Source: Ruminococcus sp. AF41-9
GTDB lineage: Bacteria; Bacillota; Clostridia; Lachnospirales; Lachnospiraceae
DNA length: 64,000 bases
NCBI RefSeq assembly: GCF_003477525.1
Contig: NZ_QUDO01000008.1
Coordinates: 1-64,000 of the forward strand
Direction: 5' to 3'
This document shows positions 26,430 through 35,331 of the stretch, one piece after another. A program made the translations under genes and the position numbers. Every line of letters begins with the position of its first letter. Position 1 is the stretch's first letter. The notes beneath the pieces are model-generated. The model searched no databases. It was given only the letters and a program-made list of their open reading frames with translations, and was not told where the DNA came from.

Positions 26430-26616
26430 ATATAAATTCCTGCCTGTTCTTTACTTTATAAAGATTATTTTGTGTTATTTCAGATTTATAGCAATTCCAT
26501 ATCTTTTGTCTCTTGTATCTGCCTGTTTATACTTACTTCGATATCTTATGGAGAATCATACAGCAAAAACAGAAGACAAGTCGCAATCTGTTTTATTGCA
26601 CTGTTTTATGACGTAT

Positions 26617-27708
26617 TCAGCGTTCGTAAACGATATAGTTTCTTTTCTTAAGAAGTGCAGCTCCTTTTTCCATGGAAGTTCCGTCATAGAACTCAATCTT
26701 AAGAACACCTTCCTCAAACTCACGGTTATGAATAATGCCGATATTCTTGATGCTGATCTTTTCTATCGCCAGAATGGTAGCGATCGTAGCGATACCGCCG
26801 GCTTCATCTGCGATGTCCAGATACAGCACGTATGCTTTTTTCAGCAGGCCATTGTCCACGACGTCAATGGAATCACGGTAATCTCTGGAGTTTGCAAACA
26901 TCTGGTAGAGACTCTTGGAGTCTTTGTTATCTACGAAGCAGCGGATCTGAACTAACATACGGATATAATCATCCAGAACGTTGGAGATATTCTGGCTGTT
27001 TTCCACACAGATCTGCTCCCACATGATCGGAGAAGAAGATGCGATACGGGTAATGTCACGGAAACCTCCGGCTGCGATGGTTTTCATATATTCCTGGTCA
27101 CTGTCGAGCATGTTGACCAGATTTACCAGTGCAGAAGCAATGATATGAGGCAGATGGCTGACTCCGGCTGTGATAAAATCATGTTCCTCGCTTGTAAGAA
27201 CCATAGGAATCGCACCCAGGGAAGAAATCATTTCCGTAAAATCAGTCAGTCTGTCCAGCGCAACCTCACCGCCCGGGGTGATGATATAATAAGCATTCTC
27301 GATCAGACGGTCACTGGAAGCCTCGAAACCGGTTTTCTCAGAGCCTGCCATCGGATGTCCGCCGATAAAACGAGCCTCCATTCCAAGGCGTTCCACTTCC
27401 TTATGGATAATCCCCTTAACACTTCCTACATCTGTGATGATCGTATCAGGACCAATATTATCCTTAAAATATTCCAGATATTTTACATTATATTCCACAG
27501 GGGCACACAGAAAAATATAATCACAGCCCTTGAATCTTTCGTCATGTTCCTCGCATACTGCATCGATCATGTTGCTGCTTACTGCAGTTGCAAGTGTTTC
27601 CCGATTCTGGTCATAGGCAAGAATACGGTAATCTTCATGGTATTTCCGGATGGCTTTGGCAATAGAGCCGCCAATCAGTCCGAGACCGATAAAACCGATG
27701 GTTTTCAT
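26617..27708 (-). CDS. tyrA: Prephenate dehydrogenase with ACT domain
   Basis: A 363-residue NAD-dependent enzyme converting prephenate to 4-hydroxyphenylpyruvate for tyrosine. Rossmann motif GFIGLGLIGGSIAKA at residues about 5-19. Family segments DVGSVKGII, GGHPMAGSEKTG, SHLPHIIASAL and GGFRDITRIASS follow. The last 70 residues (AGGIATIATILAIEKISIKN) form an ACT domain, probably for tyrosine feedback. It begins with AAAGGATG upstream and precedes aroA. Confidence 0.95.
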   Translation of the reverse strand: MKTIGFIGLGLIGGSIAKAIRKYHEDYRILAYDQNRETLATAVSSNMIDAVCEEHDERFKGCDYIFLCAPVEYNVKYLEYFKDNIGPDTIITDVGSVKGIIHKEVERLGMEARFIGGHPMAGSEKTGFEASSDRLIENAYYIITPGGEVALDRLTDFTEMISSLGAIPMVLTSEEHDFITAGVSHLPHIIASALVNLVNMLDSDQEYMKTIAAGGFRDITRIASSSPIMWEQICVENSQNISNVLDDYIRMLVQIRCFVDNKDSKSLYQMFANSRDYRDSIDVVDNGLLKKAYVLYLDIADEAGGIATIATILAIEKISIKNIGIIHNREFEEGVLKIEFYDGTSMEKGAALLKKRNYIVYER

Positions 27709-27749
27709 AATGGTTTTGCATCCTTTCAGGTAACATTTTTAGTATTGGT

Positions 27750-27776
27750 GTTGCTGTTCACTCTGTGTCCGGCAAC
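27750..27776 (-). repeat. Palindromic repeat family R1, copy 3 (reverse orientation)
   Basis: GTTGCTG and GGCAAC-side arms (CGGCAAC) surround TTCACTCTGTGTC. Aligned with the reverse complement of 4960-4986 it has the same 27-base length. Position 4 changed A to G while its pairing partner at position 24 changed T to C, so the stem is kept. Confidence 0.55.
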
Positions 27777-27842
27777 GTATTGACAACCTCTGTCTGTAAC
27801 GTATGAAGACATCAGAAAGAGGCGTTTGTATCATAATTTACT

Positions 27843-27871
27843 ATTTTAATGGATATGATTTGAAAAGTCAA
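27843..27871 (-). promoter_or_regulatory. Promoter of tyrA
   Basis: On the minus strand TTGACT (plus 27866-27871) and TAAAAT (plus 27843-27848) are 17 bases apart, giving a leader of about 130 bases. Confidence 0.6.
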
Positions 27872-28084
27872 TTCATACGGATACTTTTATACATAAATAA
27901 TTTAAAGCGACAGAGTGACAAAAGCATACAACAAAATCAGTATAATAATAAACCTACATTCCGTAGATGATGCAATTGTGATAAAATACACAGTGAAAAC
28001 CGGTTTAAATTACTGAAAATATATAAAATGCTCATGAAAATACAAAGAGTTCATAAAAAAAGATGTTAAAATTTCATAAAATAC

Positions 28085-28113
28085 TTGAAAAATATAAAAA
28101 AATTTAGTAATAT
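28085..28113 (+). promoter_or_regulatory. Promoter of the EF-G-like gene
   Basis: TTGAAA at 28085-28090 and TAATAT at 28108-28113 with 17-base spacing, about 70 bases before the start. Confidence 0.5.
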
Positions 28114-28181
28114 ATAGCCATATCGTTGCTGTGGGCGTTACAGGCAGCACAACATAACAGACAAACAGGGAGGTACGCAAC

Positions 28182-30272
28182 ATGGATGTATTTAGAACTG
28201 ACCGAATTAGAAATGTAGTCCTTTTAGGTCACGGGGGAGCTGGCAAGACTACTCTTGCTGAAGCAATGGCTTATTTAGCAGGAATGACAAACCGTCTCGG
28301 AAAAGTAGAAGACGGAAACACAGTCAGCGACTATGACAAAGAAGAGATTAAGAGACATTTTTCCATTTCTACCACATTGATCCCGGTACCGTGGGATAAG
28401 ATGAAGATCAATGTGCTGGATACTCCCGGATATTTCGATTTCGTAGGCGAAGTAGAAGAAGCAGTAAGCGCAGCAGATGCGGCGATCATTGTAGTTTCCG
28501 GTAAAGCCGGTGTTCAGGTCGGAACACAGAAAGCATGGAATTTATGTGAGAAATATAAACTTCCGAGAATGATCTTTGTAACAGATATGGATGTAGACGA
28601 TGTCAGCTACCGTAAAGTTGTAGAACAGCTTACAGAACTCTACGGCAAGAAGATCGCACCGCTTCATTTCCCGATCCGTGAAGACGGTAAATTCGTAGGA
28701 TATGTAAACGTAGTAAAACAGGCCGGACGTAAATACATAGATAAAGGTAAAAAAGAGGAATGCCCGATTCCTGAATACCTGGATGAATATCTCGAGAAAT
28801 ATCATGAAATCCTTATGGAATCTGTTGCAGAGACCAGCGAAGAATTTATGGACCGTTACTTCGAAGGAGATACTTTCTCAGTAACAGAGGTTTCTGCAGC
28901 ACTTGCAATGAACGTACAGGAAGCAGCTATTGTACCTGTATGCATGGGCTCACCGGTTAACCTTCGCGGTGTATCCAACTTACTGGATGATATCTGCGGA
29001 TATTTCCCAAGCCCGGACAAACGCTCCTGCAACGGAATCGCACAGAAGACCAACGAGATATTCGAAGCAAACTACGACTTCACAAAAGCGAAATCCGCAT
29101 ATGTATGGAAAACAATCGCAGATCCGTTCCTCGGCAAATATTCTCTTATCAAAGTATGCTCCGGTGTTATCAAATCCGATGATACTTTATTAAATGTAGA
29201 GAAAGGCGAAGAAGAACGTCTGAACAAATTATATGTACTGGAAGGCTCCAAACCGATCGAGGTTCCGGAACTTCATGCAGGTGACATCGGTGCCATTGCC
29301 AAACTGAACAGCGTACAGACCGGTGACAGCCTTGCAGCAAAAGCAAACCCGATCCTTTATCCGAAGGCACTCCTTTCCACACCTTATACCTGCAAACGTT
29401 TCAAAGCAGTGAAGAAAGGTGATGAGGATAAGATTTCTCAGGCGCTTTCCAAGATGATGAGTGAAGATAAGACACTCCGCATGGTAAATGACAGTGCAAA
29501 CCGCCAGAGTCTCCTCTATGGAATCGGTGACCAGCATCTGGATATCGTAGTAAACAAGTTAAAAGAACGCTATAAAGTAGACGTTGAACTGAGCAAACCG
29601 AAGGTTCCGTTCCGCGAGACTATCCGCAAGAACTCAGATGTAGAAGGCAAACATAAGAAACAGTCCGGTGGACATGGACAGTACGGACACGTTAAGATGC
29701 GCTTCGAGCCGTCAGGCGATCTGGAGACACCTTACACATTTGAGCAGGTTGTTGTCGGCGGTGCAGTTCCGAAGAACTTCTTCCCGGCAGTTGAGAAGGG
29801 ACTTCAGGAATGCGTATTAAAAGGACCTCTGGCTGCATATCCTGTAGTTGGTGTGAAAGCTACTTTATATGATGGTTCCTATCATCCGGTAGACTCCTCA
29901 GAAATGGCATTCAAGATGGCAACGATCCTTGCATTCAAGAAAGGCTTCATGGATGCATCACCTGTACTCTTAGAGCCAATCGTATCCATGAAAGTAACTG
30001 TTCCGGATAAGTTCACAGGCGATGTTATGGGTGACCTGAACAAACGCCGCGGCCGTGTTCTTGGCATGAACCCGGATCATCAGGGAAATACCATCATCGA
30101 AGCAGACGTACCTCAGCTTGAGATTTACGGATATTCCACAGATCTGCGCTCCATGACAGGCGGAAGCGGAGATTTCTCCTATGAATTCGCACGCTACGAG
30201 CAGGCTCCGAACGATATTCAGGCAAAAGAAATCGAAGCAAGGGCAAGCAAAGTGGATAAAGCTGAAGAATAA
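28182..30272 (+). CDS. Elongation factor G-like GTPase (FusA2 type)
   Basis: A 696-residue translational GTPase. P-loop GHGGAGKT at residues 16-23, switch DTPGYFDFVGE, and domains II-V follow (the domain IV start VEGKHKKQSGGHGQYG and the end DLNKRRGRVLGM). The first motif is GHGGAGKTTLAEA instead of the GHIDAGKTTTTER of canonical EF-G, and TKMD is replaced by VTDMDVDD. It therefore belongs to the EF-G-like second copy found in many Firmicutes, whose exact role in translation is not settled. Codon use is strongly biased like that of highly expressed genes. GGGAGGT lies upstream. Confidence 0.9.
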   Translation: MDVFRTDRIRNVVLLGHGGAGKTTLAEAMAYLAGMTNRLGKVEDGNTVSDYDKEEIKRHFSISTTLIPVPWDKMKINVLDTPGYFDFVGEVEEAVSAADAAIIVVSGKAGVQVGTQKAWNLCEKYKLPRMIFVTDMDVDDVSYRKVVEQLTELYGKKIAPLHFPIREDGKFVGYVNVVKQAGRKYIDKGKKEECPIPEYLDEYLEKYHEILMESVAETSEEFMDRYFEGDTFSVTEVSAALAMNVQEAAIVPVCMGSPVNLRGVSNLLDDICGYFPSPDKRSCNGIAQKTNEIFEANYDFTKAKSAYVWKTIADPFLGKYSLIKVCSGVIKSDDTLLNVEKGEEERLNKLYVLEGSKPIEVPELHAGDIGAIAKLNSVQTGDSLAAKANPILYPKALLSTPYTCKRFKAVKKGDEDKISQALSKMMSEDKTLRMVNDSANRQSLLYGIGDQHLDIVVNKLKERYKVDVELSKPKVPFRETIRKNSDVEGKHKKQSGGHGQYGHVKMRFEPSGDLETPYTFEQVVVGGAVPKNFFPAVEKGLQECVLKGPLAAYPVVGVKATLYDGSYHPVDSSEMAFKMATILAFKKGFMDASPVLLEPIVSMKVTVPDKFTGDVMGDLNKRRGRVLGMNPDHQGNTIIEADVPQLEIYGYSTDLRSMTGGSGDFSYEFARYEQAPNDIQAKEIEARASKVDKAEE

Positions 30273-30374
30273 AGTATAAGGTTTATAAGGTTATTGCAGG
30301 AATAACCCGATTACTGAAAGAGCAGTAATCTGTGTCAGCGCTATGAATTAAGAAAAAATATATAAGAAACAGGA

Positions 30375-30424
30375 AAGAAACAGGATGTTTTGCAAAAAAA
30401 GCAGAATACCCTGTTTCTTTTTCT
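30375..30424 (+). terminator. Terminator after the EF-G-like gene
   Basis: AAGAAACAGG and TTTTGC pair with GCAGAA and CCTGTTTCTT around an A-rich loop, followed by TTTTTC. Confidence 0.75.
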
Positions 30425-30462
30425 TATACGCTTGCCGTTTCTTATTTTTTGTAATTGAAGCA

Positions 30463-30490
30463 AGGAACTTGCCTGATCCGGTTAAAACAG
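30463..30490 (-). repeat. Palindromic repeat family R2, copy e (reverse)
   Basis: The reverse complement reads CTGTTTTAACCGGATCAGGC then AAGTTCC, matching the first 25 bases of the R2 copies at 39772 and 60522. The distal arm differs and instead pairs through CTTGC/GCAAG around TTTTGTAATTGAAG. Confidence 0.55.
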
Positions 30491-30561
30491 AGATTTTCTC
30501 TGAAAAACAGAGATAGTCTCTATTTTTACCGCAAAAACAGGCAATCCCACGAAACGTTACA

Positions 30562-30590
30562 TTGACAAACTGACTTCATTGAATTAAAAT
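30562..30590 (+). promoter_or_regulatory. Promoter of leuS
   Basis: A perfect TTGACA at 30562-30567 and TAAAAT at 30585-30590 with 17-base spacing. Confidence 0.65.
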
Positions 30591-30629
30591 GAATTTTTAG
30601 ATACAACAAATGTTGGAGGAAGCATAGAG

Positions 30630-33031
30630 ATGAAATACTTGTTTAAAAAGATCGAGCCTAAGTGGCAGGCGAAATGGGAAGAGAGCAAAGTCTTCGAAGC
30701 CAAAGATAACAGTGACAAACCTAAATTCTATGGCCTGGTAGAGTTTCCATATCCGAGCGGTGCTGGTATGCACGTAGGACATATCAAAGCATATTCCAGT
30801 CTGGAGGTTATTTCCAGAAAACGTCGTATGGAAGGTTACAATGTACTTTTCCCGATCGGATTTGATGCATTCGGTCTCCCTACAGAGAACTACGCAGTAA
30901 AAACCGGAACACATCCACGTATCATCACAGATGAGAACATCAAGAGATTTTCCAACCAGTTAAAGAAAGTTGGATTCTCCTTTGACTGGAACCGTGTGAT
31001 CGATACAACAGATGAAGACTACTACAAGTGGACACAGTGGATTTTTCTGAAAATGTTTGAAAAAGGTCTTGTATTCAGAGACAGAACACTGGTTAACTAC
31101 TGCCCGCACTGTAAAGTAGTCCTTTCCAATGAGGACAGCCAGGGTGGTAAATGTGATATCTGCCACAGCGAAGTTGTTCAGAAATCCAAAGATGTATGGT
31201 ATTTAAGAATTACTCAGTACGCAGATAAACTTCTGGAAGGTCTGAAAGACGTAGACTATCCGGATAACGTAAAACAGCAGCAGGTTCACTGGATCGGTAA
31301 ATCCAAAGGTGCTTTCGTTAACTTCGACGTTGACGGAATCGATGAGAAACTTGAAATCTATACAACCAGACCGGATACCCTGTTCGGTGTAACCTTCATG
31401 GTAATCGCACCGGAGCACCCGATCATTGACAAATATGCAGACAAAGTTACAAATATGGACGAGATCGTTGCATATCGTAATGAGTGTGCAAAGAAAACAG
31501 AGTTTGAGAGAACTCAGCTTGTAAAAGACAAAACAGGTGTCAGAATCCAGGGACTCGAAGGTATCAACCCGGTTAACGGCAAGAAGATCCCGATCTACAT
31601 TGCAGACTATGTAATGATGGGATATGGTACAGGTGCCATCATGGCAGTACCGGCTCATGACCAGCGTGACTATGACTTTGCCAAGAAATTTGGCATTGAT
31701 ATCATCGAAGTTATCAAAGGCGGAGATATCTCCAAAGAAGCCTACACAGGCGACGGCGAGATGGTGAACTCCGAATTCCTGAACGGATATACAAAGAAGA
31801 AAGACTCCATCGAGCGTATGCTGGAAGAACTGGAGAAAAAAGGCATTGGTAAAGCCGGTGTTCAGTACAAGATGAAAGACTGGGCATTCAACCGTCAGAG
31901 ATACTGGGGTGAGCCAATCCCGCTTATTCACTGCCCGAACTGTGGTGTCGTAGCAGTTCCGGAAAATGAACTTCCACTGCGTCTGCCGGATGTCAAAGAT
32001 TTCGAGCCAGGTGAAGACGGACAGTCCCCACTTGCTAAAATTGATTCCTTCGTAAACTGCACATGCCCGAAATGTGGTGCAGCAGCAAAACGTGAGACAG
32101 ATACTATGCCTCAGTGGGCAGGATCTTCCTGGTACTTCTTAAGATATACAGATCCGCACAATGCAAACGCACTGGCAGATATGGACAAACTGAAATACTG
32201 GATGCCGGTTGACTGGTACAACGGTGGTATGGAGCATGTTACCAGACATATGATCTACTCCAGATTCTGGCATCATTTCCTGTATGATCTTGGTGTTGTA
32301 AATACACCGGAACCATACGCAAAACGTTCCATCCAGGGACTGATCCTCGGACCGGACGGAGAGAAGATGAGTAAATCCAAAGGCAATGTAGTTGACCCGC
32401 TGGATATCGTAGAAGAATACGGTGCAGATACTCTCCGTACTTATGTACTGTTCATGGGTGACTACGGCGCAGCAACTCCATGGAGCGACAGCTCTGTAAA
32501 AGGCTGCAAGAAGTTCCTTGACCGTGTTGCAGGTCTGACAGATATCCTTTCCGAAGAATCCGTATCTGATGAACTGGAGATGAAACTCCACCGTACCATC
32601 AAAAAGGTATCTTCCGATATCGAAAACCTGAAATTCAACACAGCTATTGCCAGCCTGATGGCACTGCTCAACGAGATCACAGCAGAGGGACACTTAAGCA
32701 AAGATGACCTTACCATCTTCATCAAACTTCTCAGCCCGTTCGCACCACATATCTGCGAAGAAATCTGGGAGTTCATCGGAGGAGAAGGTTTACTGGCAGT
32801 TTCTGAATGGCCGAAATACGACGAAGGCAAAACAGTTGCCAAGACCGTTGAGATCGGTGTACAGGTAAACGGTAAAGTAAGAGGAACCATCGTAATCCCG
32901 AACGGATGCGAAAAAGAAAAAGCATTCGAGATTGCCAAAGCAGATGAGAGAGTAGCATCCTTCCTGGAAGGCAAAACCTTATCAAAGAGATTTATGTACC
33001 AAACAAGATCGTAAACTTTGTTGCAAAATAA
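30630..33031 (+). CDS. leuS: Leucyl-tRNA synthetase, 3' end frameshifted in this sequence
   Basis: Class I synthetase charging tRNA-Leu. HIGH-type motif PYPSGAGMHVGH near residue 41, zinc/editing region (CPHCKVVLSNEDSQGGKCD and TRPDTLFG...), and GEKMSKSKGN. The frame as given stops at 33014 with a C-terminus unlike the family. With one A added to the run at 32984-32986, it reads S-K-E-I-Y-V-P-N-K-I-V-N-F-V-A-K and stops at 33031, giving 800 residues with the normal C-terminal leuS tail. TTGGAGGA lies upstream. Confidence 0.94.
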
Positions 33032-33083
33032 TATACCGTACAATTCTATTTGATAAGTCTGAGAAATAATAAAAAATAGAAAC

Positions 33084-33131
33084 AGCAAAAAGAGGACCGG
33101 CAGAATTTTTCTGAACAGTCCTCTTTTTGCT
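33084..33131. terminator. Terminator after leuS
   Basis: AGCAAAAAGAGGAC pairs perfectly (14 bp) with GTCCTCTTTTTGCT. Confidence 0.7.
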
Positions 33132-33149
33132 ATATAAAGGAGTCGTAGA

Positions 33150-33362
33150 ATGAAAAAATCAAGAATGTTCACCTTCTTACAGCTTGTCTGCGGAATACTT
33201 GCCATTTGTGGTGTTTACATAACCGCCCTTGAGTATAGAGAACTGAAAACTCATGTGGAATGGAGTACTCCTGCATATTACAGCCTTATTAAAATGGGGA
33301 TTGTTATTCTGACAGCGATATTATTTACCGGCATTCTTCAATGGATGAAACGAAAACGATAG
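33150..33362 (+). CDS. Small two-helix membrane protein, unknown function
   Basis: A 70-residue protein with two hydrophobic segments (residues about 8-26, FLQLVCGILAICGVYI, and 48-64, GIVILTAILFTGILQW) joined by a polar loop with E-Y-R-E-L-K. It ends in a basic tail K-R-K-R, so the ends are probably cytoplasmic. AAAGGAG lies nine bases before the start. I recognise no family. Confidence 0.7.
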   Translation: MKKSRMFTFLQLVCGILAICGVYITALEYRELKTHVEWSTPAYYSLIKMGIVILTAILFTGILQWMKRKR

Positions 33363-33469
33363 ATAATTTCGTATTTGTGTTACTTGCATAGCTGATAAAT
33401 TTATTATAATATTATGAGTAGTAATAAATCGAAAGGATTCGATAAAATTCGATACAAAACTATAAGACT

Positions 33470-33856
33470 ATGATAAATGAAATAAATGATCAGATGAAAA
33501 ATGCAATCGAAAATTTAAAAAATGCCTGTACAGAAGAAAACCTCTGGCAGGCAATCGTAGCTTTTCAAAACTTTCCCTTTTATACGGCATCCGGACTTCC
33601 TTTTTATTATAGCCTGAAGACCGGAAGAAACGGTGAATTAACGAAAGAATTATGGGTAAACCGCAGGGAGAACAGCAAAAGTCTGGCGTGGAGCAGCGTA
33701 GTACTTGCTTTTCAACACGCCAGACAGACCACAGGAGAAATCTCCGGTCCGAAAAAACTGGGAAACATCCGCGGAATTTCCTATATTTATTCCATTTTCT
33801 GGAAACTGGAACTGATAAAAGTCCCAGCATCAATTGCAGAGAAAATGAAGTGTTGA
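33470..33856 (+). CDS. Conserved unknown protein, 128 residues
   Basis: A soluble protein that looks like a real gene. It has an N-terminal helix (MINEINDQMKNAIENLKNA), a central strand set (FYTASGLPFYYSLKTG), ELWVNRRENSKSLAWSSVV, and a C-terminal motif GPKKLGNIRGISYIYSIFW that looks like a nucleic-acid or partner-binding turn. The ribosome site is weak, and AAAGGA is about 40 bases upstream. It is convergent with the MATE gene with a gap of only 24 bases. I do not recognise a named family. Confidence 0.65.
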   Translation: MINEINDQMKNAIENLKNACTEENLWQAIVAFQNFPFYTASGLPFYYSLKTGRNGELTKELWVNRRENSKSLAWSSVVLAFQHARQTTGEISGPKKLGNIRGISYIYSIFWKLELIKVPASIAEKMKC

Positions 33857-33880
33857 TATATATTTTTGCAGGACAATATA

Positions 33881-35271
33881 CTAATATATAGAAGCCTCAG
33901 AAGTTTTGGAAACATCATCGGGCAGTCCACTGCTGATTTTTCTGAAAACCAGAGTAAATACAATTCCTTTTGCAACAGAAGAAATGGTAAGTGCCCACCA
34001 GACACCGTTCAATCCCATACCTATATGCGTCAGGAATAATGCCAGCGGAATCCGGGCTCCTGTCAGGATCACACTGATCGTACTGGAAAGCCGGGTACGC
34101 CCAAGTCCGGACAAGGCTCCGATCGTCATCAGCTCAATGGACATGAACGTTTCACTGAATCCAATAATGATCAGGTAATTCACAGCAGTATCCAACGCAT
34201 CTTTCTCATGGAAAAACAGCCCTGCGATCGGCCGTGGGAGAAAGACGAAAGCAGCAGTAACGATCAGACCCCATACAGCAAGAACCCGAAATGACAGACT
34301 GTAACCTTTACGGATACGGTCTTTCTTTTTTGCCCCGTAATTCTGTGCCACAAAAGCATTCAGGCAGAAGCAAAACCATCCGCTGTATTCCATGATACGG
34401 ACTCGATCTGTCCCCCTACACGCTGCGTTGCAATGGCGGCCGCACCATAAGAAGACACCATACGGGTCAGGATCATGGAAATAAAACAGTAAATACTGCT
34501 CTGAACCGCAGTGGGAAATCCAATCTTAAAAACATTCCCGTAATATTCCCCTGAAAAAACCGAAAACAGCTTCAGATGCCGCAGAACATCAGGCTCCAGC
34601 CGGGAGTGCCTGATCCTTATGATCATTACCACAGAAACCAGCATCTGGGAAGTCACCGTCGCAATCGCAGCACCTGCAATTTCCAGCCTTGGAAAAGGTC
34701 CCACACCAAGGATCAGTAACGGGTCCAGAAGCATATTTCCTGCAAGCCCGATAAAATTCGCCAGCAGAGGAGTTCTGGAATCCCCCTGCGCGGTGGAAAG
34801 CCCGGTCAGAGTCAGATTCAGAAAAGAAAACAGAATCAGCCCACAGGTGATCAAGGTATAAGACTTCGCAGAAGCATAAGTCTCCGCATCTGTCAGATGA
34901 AAAAATCCAAGCAGAGGATTGATAAAAATCACACACACAGCCGCAAACAAAATTCCAAATAAAACAGTAAGCTGTAAAGAACAGGCCGCGTAAGAACGCG
35001 CCTGTTCATAATCTTTACGCCCACATGCCTGGGCCACATTTACCTGTCCGCCCATCCTTGGCATTGCTGCAAGCCCCTGTGAAAGCCAGACATACATACC
35101 GCCGACTCCCACACCGGCCACAGCCTTCGCGCCAAGCAGACCGATCCATGCCATATCCATAATACTGTAAGCGGTTCCCAGCATGGAAGAAACCATAATA
35201 GGCAGAGCCAGCTCCGCCAGATTCTTCAGGATCGGACCAGAAGTCAGATCCACAGTTTTTGCTTTACTCAT
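33881..35271 (-). CDS. MATE family multidrug/cation antiporter, frameshifted in this sequence
   Basis: A 12-helix exporter of the MATE family. The first frame starts at 35271 (M-S-K-A-K-T-V-D-L-T-S-G) and runs through helices 1-7 to GGQIESVSWNTADGFASA, where it stops at 34360. The second frame resumes with LNAFVAQNYGAKKKDRIRKG (the second MATE half) and goes to 33881. Adding one C (plus-strand G) at 34363-34364 joins them as A-S-A-L-N-A-F-V-A-Q, giving 463 residues, the normal length. It lies 60 bases after an ABC-F gene on the same strand. The substrate is unknown, and as written the protein would lack its second half. Confidence 0.88.
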
Positions 35272-35331
35272 TTGTAATACCCTTCAGTGCACCAACAAAC
35301 AGATACACACCCCTATCGTAATACTTTATAT

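Larger units (their letters stand above)
27709..28181. other. Divergent control region of 473 bases between tyrA and the EF-G-like gene
   Basis: Contains the tyrA promoter (27843-27871, minus), one R1 palindrome (27750-27776) and the EF-G-like promoter (28085-28113, plus). The rest is very AT-rich. I looked for a T-box or other riboswitch before tyrA and saw none. Confidence 0.5.
30273..30629. other. Gap of 357 bases between the EF-G-like gene and leuS
   Basis: Holds two small hairpins just after the stop (GGTTATT/AATAACC and GATTACTG/CAGTAATC), the terminator at 30375-30424, a reverse R2 palindrome near 30463-30490, two short ACAGAGA-type inverted repeats and the leuS promoter. No leucine T-box signature (GGTGG-AACGCG) is present before leuS. 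Confidence 0.5.

Noticed and set aside
30273..30629. T-box or other leucine-sensing leader before leuS
   Set aside because: No GGTGG-type T-box sequence, and the hairpins there are explained by the upstream terminator and a repeat.
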